Under the pieces are notes generated by a model. That model worked only from the letters and a program-made list of their open reading frames with translations. It had not been told where the DNA came from and did no database searches. DNA of 64,000 nt from Halobacterium zhouii (GTDB lineage: Archaea > Halobacteriota > Halobacteria > Halobacteriales > Halobacteriaceae), in NCBI RefSeq assembly GCF_021249405.1, contig NZ_CP089595.1, forward strand, positions 57,105 through 121,104. The letters run 5' to 3'. Positions within the stretch are counted from its first letter, which is position 1, and each line of letters begins with the position of its first letter. Shown here in pieces: positions 30,355-36,691 of the stretch. The position numbers and the translations under genes were made by a program.

Positions 30355-31356
30355 ATGTCACTTGATATCAGCACTAGCAGCAGCACTGCGCGAGAGATTG
30401 CCGCTGCCAGACAAGCCGACGTCGTGGCGTTCCTGCACCGAGTTCCGTTCGCGTTGGACGCCTTGAAGTTCGACTTTCTTCCTGGCTTTCGGGAAGACTG
30501 TGGCTATCAGCAGACCCAGTTTCAGCACTTGGACATCCCCGTCGGGATGCTCGATAATGATTTTCGAAATCCCGATCTTGACCGGTACGTCTCCCGATTT
30601 TTCGAACACGAGCCCCGAGTTGGTGTGATCGGGGATGCATACGAACCCGACGAGGTCGATGAGTACGTAGCCGCTGCTCGCGAGATCCAGGCGAGCTATC
30701 CCGATGCAGAACTCGTTATCGTTCCCAAGTGTCGAGAGGTGATTCACACGATTCCCGACGACCTCATCCTCGGCTATTCGCGCGGGTACGCCGACCGATT
30801 GGCCCACGAATTCTCCGAACCGACTGACTGGCGTGGCCAGCGCGTCCACATCCTCGGTGGAAGCCCACCCAAACAACTTGACGTCATCCGGCAACTGACT
30901 CGACCGACGCTCACGGACGAACCACCCGCCGACATCGTCGGCCTCGATTGGAACGGCCTGCATCGCGGGGCGCAGTTCGGGGAGTTCTGGACAGCTGATG
31001 GCTGGGACGACAGCGGTCGCGACGCTGACCATGTTACAGTTCGCAAGACTGTCCGGCACAGCCTCGGTCGTATTCGGGGGTTCTGGAAGGCACACGGCGT
31101 CTGGCCTGAGTCGACGCCGCAGGAGAACGGCATTCACATCGAGTACGAGGGACCGTCACCAAGCGATCTCGACAGTGCTACCTGTACTGAATGTGGCGCA
31201 AACGTCTGGATGACCCGGCGCAGCCCCTACATCGCTGAGTACGATACGGGCGAGATCTGTGGCTACTGCAGCTATGATTGCTACTTCGCGCATCGTCATC
31301 GGAACAATCTCGAGGAGTTCGCCGGCGAGCAGAGCGTGTACCTCCCGCCCGCGTGA
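30355..31356 (+). CDS. DUF6610-like protein with TGT-like features and a treble-clef end
   Basis: The protein has 333 residues (eight more if translation starts at 30331). It reads like a TIM-barrel enzyme. Residues include F-L-P-G-F-R-E-D-C-G-Y near 40, V-I-V-P-K-C near 120, H-I-L-G-G-S-P-P-K-Q-L-D-V-I-R near 165, and D-I-V-G-L-D-W-N-G-L-H-R-G-A near 195. The last two are placed like the gly-rich and substrate loops of tRNA-guanine transglycosylases and the DNA enzyme DpdA. A C-terminal zinc knuckle follows (C-T-E-C-G-A-N-V-W, then C-G-Y-C-S-Y-D-C-Y). I recall the family as DUF6610. A transglycosylase role is a hypothesis from fold-like pattern only. Confidence 0.6.
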   Translation: MSLDISTSSSTAREIAAARQADVVAFLHRVPFALDALKFDFLPGFREDCGYQQTQFQHLDIPVGMLDNDFRNPDLDRYVSRFFEHEPRVGVIGDAYEPDEVDEYVAAAREIQASYPDAELVIVPKCREVIHTIPDDLILGYSRGYADRLAHEFSEPTDWRGQRVHILGGSPPKQLDVIRQLTRPTLTDEPPADIVGLDWNGLHRGAQFGEFWTADGWDDSGRDADHVTVRKTVRHSLGRIRGFWKAHGVWPESTPQENGIHIEYEGPSPSDLDSATCTECGANVWMTRRSPYIAEYDTGEICGYCSYDCYFAHRHRNNLEEFAGEQSVYLPPA

Positions 31357-31368
31357 CGCCACGAGCAG

Positions 31369-31411
31369 TTTTTTCGCGCCCGGAGAGGGCGAAGGCTCGA
31401 TGGAGAGCCTT
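31369..31411 (+). promoter_or_regulatory. T6 tract and two leader stems before 31400
   Basis: TTTTTT (31369-31374) is followed by CGCCC-GGAGA-GGGCG (31377-31391) and then AAGGCTC (31392-31398) / GAGCCTT (31405-31411) around GATGGA. The ATG at 31400 sits in the loop of the second stem. Confidence 0.65.
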
Positions 31412-31777
31412 CACACACAGGTGAACTTCGTGAGTCAACAACAGAGTGCCAACAACATCTCGATCGACGACATTCCAATCGATATTGCAAACACGCAATC
31501 AGGGAAGGTCGATTCCGCCGAAGTTCCTGAGGAGATCCGGTCGATCACTCGTAGGCTTGCAAGCGAACAGCCACCGACGAATCCGCTCGTCGTGTTGAAG
31601 GCTGCTCGTTGGTGGTACATCCACGGAACGGGCGGTACCGACCCTGCGTTCCGGTGGGCTATCGAGTGGGCGCGACACCTCGCGACCGACACGCCCAGCG
31701 ACGTTGAACAGTTCGATGAGTTCCTCGAGTACCTCGTGGCGGTCGGCTTCGCTGACGAGAAGGCCGTCCTCCGGTGA
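31400..31777 (+). CDS. Small haloarchaeal hypothetical protein
   Basis: The protein has 125 residues from the ATG in the hairpin loop at 31400. In-frame GTG codons at 31421 and 31430 are credible alternatives because they follow the stem. The first 40 residues are polar. The rest is helical, with P-E-E-I-R-S-I-T-R-R-L, P-L-V-V-L-K-A-A-R-W-W-Y-I-H-G-T and F-D-E-F-L-E-Y-L-V-A-V-G-F. The tryptophan-rich centre suggests a packed helical bundle. I recognise no family. It lies between the DUF6610-like and ArdC-like genes, each behind its own hairpin. Confidence 0.6.
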   Translation: MESLHTQVNFVSQQQSANNISIDDIPIDIANTQSGKVDSAEVPEEIRSITRRLASEQPPTNPLVVLKAARWWYIHGTGGTDPAFRWAIEWARHLATDTPSDVEQFDEFLEYLVAVGFADEKAVLR

Positions 31778-31790
31778 CCGCCGCCGCGAG

Positions 31791-31815
31791 TTTTTTATGC
31801 GCCCCGAAGGGGTGC
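31791..31815 (+). promoter_or_regulatory. T6 tract plus leader stem before 31865
   Basis: TTTTTT (31791-31796) is followed by GCGCCCC-GAA-GGGGTGC (31799-31815), the core pair being CCCC 31802-31805 and GGGG 31809-31812. It ends about 50 bases before the ATG. Confidence 0.68.
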
Positions 31816-31864
31816 GGCGCGATCTGAACTGACGCAGTCGCCGTGAACGCGATTTACTGAAAAC

Positions 31865-32794
31865 ATGGCTACGACCAGTGACTCATCGGTCTCGTTCAAG
31901 GAGACCGACACGCGACACGACGAGATGCACAGTACCATCGAAGCGTGGATCGACGACCTCGTCGACCACGTCGACGATGCGCAGGCCAGCGATGAATTCC
32001 AGGAGTGGCTCGACGTCCAGAGTCGGTTCCACGACTACTCCCACCGAAACACCCTCCTCATCAATCTTCAGTGTCCCGAGGCGACGAAGGTCGCGGGGTA
32101 CAACACCTGGCGGAATGAGTTCGACCGGCACGTCCAGGAAGGCGAGTCAGCCATCTGGATTTGGGCCCCGATCATCACCAAGCAGTGTCCTGAATGCGAG
32201 AACTCGCCTAGCTACCACGAGCAAAGTGACTGTGAATACGACGAAACGTCGCCGGACGAGTGGTCGAAAGGGCTTGTCGGCTTCAAACCCACGTCTGTCT
32301 TCGACGTGTCCCAGACCGAAGGTGAGCCGATCCCCGAACTGGAAACCGAGGCAACTGGGGACGCCGACGATCTCGTGCCTACACTCACGGACGCAGCCGC
32401 TGATATCGGCGTGACGGTCCGTATCGTCGACGCTGCCGAGTGGGAGCATGGCGACGCAAAGGGCGTCTGCAAATACCGGAGTACGCGTGATCTCCAACCA
32501 GTCGTCGAGGCGAAAGCCCGCACGAATCAGGCTGATCTCGCCGTGACACTCATCCACGAGTACGCCCACGCACTCCTCCACGCAGACGTCACCGACGAGG
32601 CTGAACGGGCGAAACGCGAGGTCGAAGCGGAAGCCGTCGCGTACATCGTCGGGCGGTATTTCGATCTGGATACGAGCGGATCCGCGTTCTACGTGGCCGC
32701 GTGGCAGGGCGATGAGCCGGACGTGATTCAGGATCGTCTCGGTCGGATCAGTTCGACGGCTCAGGAAATCATCGGGAAGATTGTCGAAGACTGA
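31865..32794 (+). CDS. ardC: ArdC-like antirestriction metallopeptidase
   Basis: The 309-residue protein has an N-terminal ArdC/DUF1738-like ssDNA-binding region, with D-Y-S-H-R-N-T-L-L-I-N-L-Q and V-A-G-Y-N-T-W. A cysteine insert (C-P-E-C-E-N ... D-C-E-Y) follows, then a zinc metallopeptidase of the ImmA/IrrE type with V-T-L-I-H-E-Y-A-H-A-L-L-H (His at about 230 and 234) and the downstream glutamate in E-V-E-A-E-A-V-A. ArdC proteins on conjugative plasmids protect incoming single-stranded DNA from restriction. The gene supports a history of transfer for this replicon. Proteolytic activity is possible, as all ligands are present. Confidence 0.85.
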   Translation: MATTSDSSVSFKETDTRHDEMHSTIEAWIDDLVDHVDDAQASDEFQEWLDVQSRFHDYSHRNTLLINLQCPEATKVAGYNTWRNEFDRHVQEGESAIWIWAPIITKQCPECENSPSYHEQSDCEYDETSPDEWSKGLVGFKPTSVFDVSQTEGEPIPELETEATGDADDLVPTLTDAAADIGVTVRIVDAAEWEHGDAKGVCKYRSTRDLQPVVEAKARTNQADLAVTLIHEYAHALLHADVTDEAERAKREVEAEAVAYIVGRYFDLDTSGSAFYVAAWQGDEPDVIQDRLGRISSTAQEIIGKIVED

Positions 32795-32808
32795 ATCAGC
32801 GTTCATTC

Positions 32809-32858
32809 AAACTTAACCAACAATCGGGTGTAATCCGCTCTATTTGTTGGTTAAGTTT
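32809..32858. promoter_or_regulatory. TTAACCAAC inverted repeat, site 6 (longest arms)
   Basis: AAACTTAACCAACAA (32809-32823) and TTGTTGGTTAAGTTT (32844-32858) are perfect 15-base arms. The common core spans 32813-32854 (42 bp). It is 52 bases before the ATG at 32907. Confidence 0.9.
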
Positions 32859-32863
32859 ATCAT

Positions 32864-32879
32864 CGCCCGCCGAGGGGCG
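32864..32879 (+). promoter_or_regulatory. Leader stem before 32907
   Basis: CGCCC (32864-32868) and GGGCG (32875-32879) form a five-base stem with a GCCGAG loop. It comes right after the T-rich right end of the inverted repeat and ends 27 bases before the ATG. Confidence 0.65.
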
Positions 32880-32906
32880 GAGGCGCATTCCCGTCTCCAC
32901 TAAACC

Positions 32907-33722
32907 ATGATTGACCAGTATCTGACCGTCATCCTCGAGGAGGCGGAACGAGTTGCAGAACAGCACGACCAAATCGCCCGGCCGACAGACCACCCTGCAC
33001 ACGAGTATCTTCGGTACGCCATCCTCCGGGTACTCGAAGGCGAGCCTGATGCGACACCAAGAACCGTGCCGCAGATCGATGGCCTGACTGTCGGCTACGG
33101 GACGGACGAAGCAATGTTCGACAGTTGGGGCTCCAGCGAAGACTGGTGGGAGACCATCCCGCCGCAAGAAGCGTGTACCCGCTTCCGGGTGTTCTTCCCG
33201 GACGACCACGAGACAGTTCCACGGACCATCGTCGACGTGATGGCCGCGCTCGGTGCCTGGCGAGTCTGGACCGGCAGCGCGGCCGCGTGTGGATCCTACG
33301 ACCATCGCGAGCGTCGCGAAGTCCACTACCTCTGGCCGGAAAGCCATCCGGTCGAGGAGCTGCTCCACGAGCGACTCGCTGGCCCTACGGAAGCCGTCGC
33401 CCCGGACGGTGGCCGAACCGGCGACGTCCGCGACCGGCTGGTCGTCGACGATGACCCACAGCTACAGGACGACCTCGAACCACGTACCCAGCGCGCCGTC
33501 AGCGAAGCGATGGACGTCTCGCTCCTCTCGAAAGGTGGCCGCTACGAGGTGCAGTCCGCGTCCGGAAACAGGTACGAAGTCGACGTCATCGACGAGTCGT
33601 GTACCTGTCCCGACTGGCAGCAGCGCTCACCCGAAGGTGGCTGCAAGCATCTGCGTCGCGTGGATCACGAAATCAAACAGGGACGTGTTCCCCGACCAGA
33701 TGGGCGACTTCCCTCACCGTAG
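32907..33722 (+). CDS. SWIM zinc-finger protein
   Basis: The 271-residue protein ends with a SWIM finger: S-C-T-C-P-D-W near residue 231, then G-G-C-K-H (the pattern C-x-C-x(n)-C-x-H). Ahead of it is a strand pair, Y-E-V-Q-S-A-S-G-N-R-Y-E-V-D-V. The first 190 residues form an unrecognised domain with W-G-S-S-E-D-W-W-E-T-I-P-P and R-F-R-V-F-F-P-D-D. SWIM domains bind DNA or proteins, often in recombination or transposon-related proteins. It is a backbone gene preceded by the longest-armed inverted repeat, and it is convergent with the toxin-antitoxin pair that follows. Confidence 0.8.
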   Translation: MIDQYLTVILEEAERVAEQHDQIARPTDHPAHEYLRYAILRVLEGEPDATPRTVPQIDGLTVGYGTDEAMFDSWGSSEDWWETIPPQEACTRFRVFFPDDHETVPRTIVDVMAALGAWRVWTGSAAACGSYDHRERREVHYLWPESHPVEELLHERLAGPTEAVAPDGGRTGDVRDRLVVDDDPQLQDDLEPRTQRAVSEAMDVSLLSKGGRYEVQSASGNRYEVDVIDESCTCPDWQQRSPEGGCKHLRRVDHEIKQGRVPRPDGRLPSP

Positions 33723-33735
33723 GGTGGCGACCGGA

Positions 33736-34539
33736 CTACTCCACGGGACGGACTGTGTCGCCATCCCTGTGGACCCGGTCGAACGTTGAGAGATACGCGA
33801 TCCGGTCGTCAACCTCGTCGGTATCCAACTCCAATTCGGCGACCAGTTCGTTGACGGTCATCGGTTCGTCGAGTGCCTGGAGGACTTCGAGCCCGCGGTA
33901 GTATCGGTTCGTCAGCTCTTGGATGCGGTCCTCGATCGGTGTGGTCACCCCGTACCGCTCCTCAAGCTCGACCAGGGCTTCATTCGCAAAGGTGGCGAAC
34001 TGGTCGTCGCCGAGCCGATCGATCTGGGCTTCGAGTTCATCTCGGACGACGTCGTAGTTGAGGCCAGCCTGCACGAGCATATTCATGTCCTCGATGTCGT
34101 CGTCACGGCCCGCAATCAGTTTGAACAGGAAGATATCCTCGTTGCTGACCAGCCGGACCGTCAATCGGTCGGTCGCGAGGAACGGCTCGCTTCGGTCGCG
34201 CATCCCCTCGGTCAGCACGAGCTTGTTCGCGACCTGCTGGTTGAAGATGTCGAGGCGGCAGCCATCGTCATTCTCGACGCAGCTGGTCGCACCCAGCGCC
34301 CGATAATCGGCGTCCAGCGACTGTACCTCGGCATACCCGAGGTCCATCAGGACAGCCCACAGCTGGCCGTACGCGTCGCCATCCGGGACGACCAGGTCGA
34401 TATCTTTCGTCGCCCCCTTGAGGTCGCGCAGCGACATCGCGCCACCACCGATCAGGTAGACCGTGAGCGGTTCAGACAGCCCGTCCCCGATTCGCTGGAA
34501 TTCGTTCTCGATGTATTCGCGTCCGAATGTTGGTCTCAT
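33736..34539 (-). CDS. Nucleotidyltransferase (DUF6036/AbiEii-like putative toxin)
   Basis: The 267-residue protein has the minimal NTase motif Y-L-I-G-G-G-A-M-S (31-33) followed by K-D-I-D-L-V-V (Asp46, Asp48). A later acidic strand is C-R-L-D-I-F-N. The stretch F-L-F-K-L-I-A-G-R-D-D-D-I-E-D precedes a helical end with a small winged-helix-like tail (T-V-N-E-L-V-A-E-L-E-L-D-T-D-E-V). Its ATG overlaps the stop of the HTH gene by four bases. The pair mirrors the one at 5980-7340 and fits an AbiE-type toxin-antitoxin system. The fused C-terminal HTH-like tail is not seen in the first pair. Confidence 0.75.
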   Translation of the reverse strand: MRPTFGREYIENEFQRIGDGLSEPLTVYLIGGGAMSLRDLKGATKDIDLVVPDGDAYGQLWAVLMDLGYAEVQSLDADYRALGATSCVENDDGCRLDIFNQQVANKLVLTEGMRDRSEPFLATDRLTVRLVSNEDIFLFKLIAGRDDDIEDMNMLVQAGLNYDVVRDELEAQIDRLGDDQFATFANEALVELEERYGVTTPIEDRIQELTNRYYRGLEVLQALDEPMTVNELVAELELDTDEVDDRIAYLSTFDRVHRDGDTVRPVE

Positions 34540-35462
34540 GGTGATAGTGGCACCTCGTAATCAGCCGCCAGCTCCTGGAACTCGTCCCACTCCGGGAGCC
34601 GCTCGTCATCAACCTCGCCGTGCGTCTCGAGGTAGAGCAGCAAGGCGTCGATTTCGTCTTCGAGGCCATACTTCACCGCCTGCTCTCGGAGATCCTCCTC
34701 GTCGACGTCGACGTGGCTGAGCAGGAGGAGACAGTACGAGCGGTGGCGGCTGCCGTCGTCGATCAAGAGGGCGTGACAGCAGAGCTCCGCCGGCGAGACT
34801 GCGTCGAGTTCCTCGGAGTAGACGTAGTAGCGGTGGCCGGTAAGTAGGAACTGGAGGTCGAAGGCCGCGAACCGAGCGAGGCCGGTTTCGTGGAACGCCT
34901 CCGCGTCGATCTCCCTCTCGGTCTGTGTGAGGAATTCGTCGTAATCCTCCCAGAGAATCGTCCCCTTTGGGGCGACGGCTTCGAGGCGTTGGCGATGCAG
35001 ATGGTGTGCGAGTTCACGTGCGAACTCGTGGAGGCGGTCGAAATCGGCGTTGAAGTCATTGCGGCCGTCGGCCGTCCCGACGAGACCACGGTCACGAAAC
35101 CGCTTGAGGACGCGGTTGACCGTGTTACGGTAGTTGTCGCTCCGGTCGGCGATCTCGGAGACGGTTCGCGGCTGGTCGAGGTAGTACAGCACCTCGAGTG
35201 CCTTCCCGGTCAGCAGCTCTGGGAACTCGATGTGGGAGTGCTGGCGGACAAGGTCCCGATAGAGTTCGACGGCGCGAGCATCCGACGGGACGACTCGTTT
35301 TCGCCGCCCGTCGCGTTCCGTGTAGACGAGTCCCTTTTCGACGAGGTCGCCGACGGCACGAGAGAGGTAACTCTCGCTGTGGTCGAGCTTCGTCGCGAGC
35401 TCGGAGATCGTGTCGCCGCGGTCGACCGTGGCGAGTACCTCGAGTTCGATACGCCGGAGCAC
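34536..35462 (-). CDS. Double winged-helix antitoxin-like regulator
   Basis: The protein has 308 residues from a GTG at 35462. A first winged helix covers residues 1-60 (T-I-S-E-L-A-T-K-L-D-H-S-E-S-Y-L-S-R-A-V). A second spans about 85-135 (L-D-Q-P-R-T-V-S-E-I-A-D-R-S-D-N-Y-R-N-T-V-N-R-V-L). The C-terminal 170 residues form an alpha/beta domain with W-E-D-Y-D-E-F-L and H-A-L-L-I-D-D-G-S-R. It is the upstream gene of the NTase pair. A probable promoter with AT-rich GTAACATTGTACGAAACT lies just upstream at 35465-35482. The autorepressor/antitoxin role is inferred from the AbiEi arrangement. Confidence 0.72.
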   Translation of the reverse strand: MLRRIELEVLATVDRGDTISELATKLDHSESYLSRAVGDLVEKGLVYTERDGRRKRVVPSDARAVELYRDLVRQHSHIEFPELLTGKALEVLYYLDQPRTVSEIADRSDNYRNTVNRVLKRFRDRGLVGTADGRNDFNADFDRLHEFARELAHHLHRQRLEAVAPKGTILWEDYDEFLTQTEREIDAEAFHETGLARFAAFDLQFLLTGHRYYVYSEELDAVSPAELCCHALLIDDGSRHRSYCLLLLSHVDVDEEDLREQAVKYGLEDEIDALLLYLETHGEVDDERLPEWDEFQELAADYEVPLSP

Positions 35463-35546
35463 GGTGTAACATTGTACGAAACTACTATATAAAGAAGTTT
35501 CGAGTAGTGTTGCAGACAGAGAGGAACAAGAGCTTGCTCCATCGTC

Positions 35547-35587
35547 TTAACCAACAAAACTATGGATAGAGAGTTCGTGTTGGTTAA
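35547..35587. promoter_or_regulatory. TTAACCAAC inverted repeat, site 7
   Basis: TTAACCAACA (35547-35556) and TGTTGGTTAA (35578-35587), perfect ten-base arms, span 41 bp. This copy is only 14 bases before the ATG at 35602 and has no T-tract/hairpin after it, so the two elements can occur apart. Confidence 0.88.
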
Positions 35588-35601
35588 CACGGAGAGAGTC
35601 G

Positions 35602-35925
35602 ATGTCCTACGAACCACCGTCCCCACCGGCAAACCTCCCGACGGAGATCGTCGACGCCCTCAGCGAAGCCACACCGGAGCATCTTCGGGACGCTGCCAGC
35701 TACGCCGAGGCGTTGGCCGAACACAAGGAGCGTGAAGCTCGTCTTGAGGAGGAAGCGGACGACGCCGACGTCGAGGAGCGCCCCGATGACCTTCCGGACG
35801 ACGTGCCGGCGAAGGCGACGATCACGATCAAAGAAATCAACGACAACCGCTACTACTACTGGCAGTGGCGGGAAGGAGATTCGGTGACGTCGAAGTACAA
35901 AGGGCCGGTGAATCCCGACGAGTAG
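35602..35925 (+). CDS. Small acidic backbone protein
   Basis: The 107-residue protein has a proline-rich start (S-Y-E-P-P-S-P-P-A-N-L-P) and a strongly charged coiled helix (A-E-A-L-A-E-H-K-E-R-E-A-R-L-E-E-E). Its C-terminal strand unit is K-A-T-I-T-I-K-E-I-N-D-N-R-Y-Y-Y-W-Q-W-R-E-G-D, ending K-Y-K-G-P-V-N-P-D-E. That tail resembles the short Y-Y-Y-x-R-E-G...K-Y-x-G sequence of DUF6788-like plasmid proteins. A second copy of its last seven codons survives at 36038-36061. It is the last gene before the replication origin. Confidence 0.65.
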   Translation: MSYEPPSPPANLPTEIVDALSEATPEHLRDAASYAEALAEHKEREARLEEEADDADVEERPDDLPDDVPAKATITIKEINDNRYYYWQWREGDSVTSKYKGPVNPDE

Positions 35926-36078
35926 ACTAGATGGAACTGTAGCCTGATGTTCTTTTCAGTACCATTAGAGACGAAGCAGACGGCACCCCCCAGAGTGTGA
36001 ATGGGATCGGTTTGCCCAACATCCCTCAGTGTGAATGGGTCCGGTCAACCCGGACGAGTAAAACTCGAAGAGGGAGGA
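35926..36078. other. Non-coding flank of the origin with direct repeats
   Basis: The stretch contains two direct repeats around GTGTGAATGGG (starting near 35996 and 36030), the relic described at 36038, and no other gene. It is the left edge of the 766-base non-coding origin region that runs to 36691. Confidence 0.5.
36038..36061 (+). pseudogene. Relic of the 3-prime end of a second copy of 35602-35925
   Basis: The codons read G-P-V-N-P-D-E then TAA, identical in protein to the end of the upstream gene, which ends in TAG. The DNA differs at synonymous positions, so it is an old duplicate or the remnant of a recombined paralogue, not a recent copy. Confidence 0.55.
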
Positions 36079-36171
36079 CACCCACCCCACGTTTCCGTCG
36101 TAACTGGATGTCGGTGGAGGGGGTGAAGCTGATTTCGAAGGGATCACACCCCCCGCGTTTCCGTCGTTTCT
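36079..36171 (-). repeat. Left pair of ORB-like origin repeats (inverted)
   Basis: Two minus-strand copies of the motif ACGACGGAAACG-T/C-GGGG occur here: one at about 36082-36102 and one at 36147-36167. They point away from the plus-strand copies further right, as in haloarchaeal origins where inverted ORBs flank the unwinding element. Confidence 0.8.
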
Positions 36172-36184
36172 CCACGACGGAGTA

Positions 36185-36330
36185 GGGAGAGGCTACGATT
36201 AGTACTATGCAGCTGCTAATCATGTTGGCCTAGAAGCAACCTAGAGATGAACTAACTTCTGCAACACATAGATTAAAGTAGTATAGCTGAGAAACGTTCA
36301 TTAAGTGTACTTCTGCCAAGGAGGGGCGAA
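36185..36330. other. AT-rich candidate duplex-unwinding element
   Basis: This non-coding stretch is clearly richer in A and T than its surroundings (for example TTAAAGTAGTATAG near 36274) and sits between the inverted left ORBs and the direct right ORBs. It is the natural unwinding site of the origin. Confidence 0.6.
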
Positions 36331-36466
36331 GTACTTCGCCCTCTCAGATGAAACAACCCTTTCCAGCCATTTCTATAGACGGCTAGCTATGGACGGCTAG
36401 GCCGCTTTTGTCTTGGGTATCTCGTCGTGGACGTCTTCTTCGAAGTCCCTCCCCACCTGTTCAGTG

Positions 36467-36647
36467 ATTACGACGGAAACGTAGGGTGTGTGTGTTCGGA
36501 ATTCGAGATCGAGGCGACGCTTCCGTCTTCGGGTTTCCTACCTCACGTCGGAAACGCGGCTATATTGTCAGCAATCCAATTCCACCGAATTAGGGCATTT
36601 TCCTGCTGATATCGGACAAGGAACGTCGGAAACGTAGGGTGGTGTCC
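36467..36647 (+). repeat. Three plus-strand ORB-like repeats upstream of orc1
   Basis: Copies are at 36469-36489 (ACGACGGAAACGTAGGGTGTG), a weaker one at 36545-36558 (ACGTCGGAAACGCG) and one at 36623-36643 (ACGTCGGAAACGTAGGGTGG). The last is only about 45 bases before the orc1 start, so Orc1 binding could also control its own gene. Confidence 0.8.
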
Positions 36648-36691
36648 TCCACTAGATTTATACTCCCCCCGCTCACACCGTGTGATATTCA

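Noticed and set aside
3585..32879. Leader hairpins as known riboswitches
   Set aside because: Stems of 4-9 bp with small loops lack the multi-helix cores of known riboswitch classes, and genes of unrelated kinds follow them.
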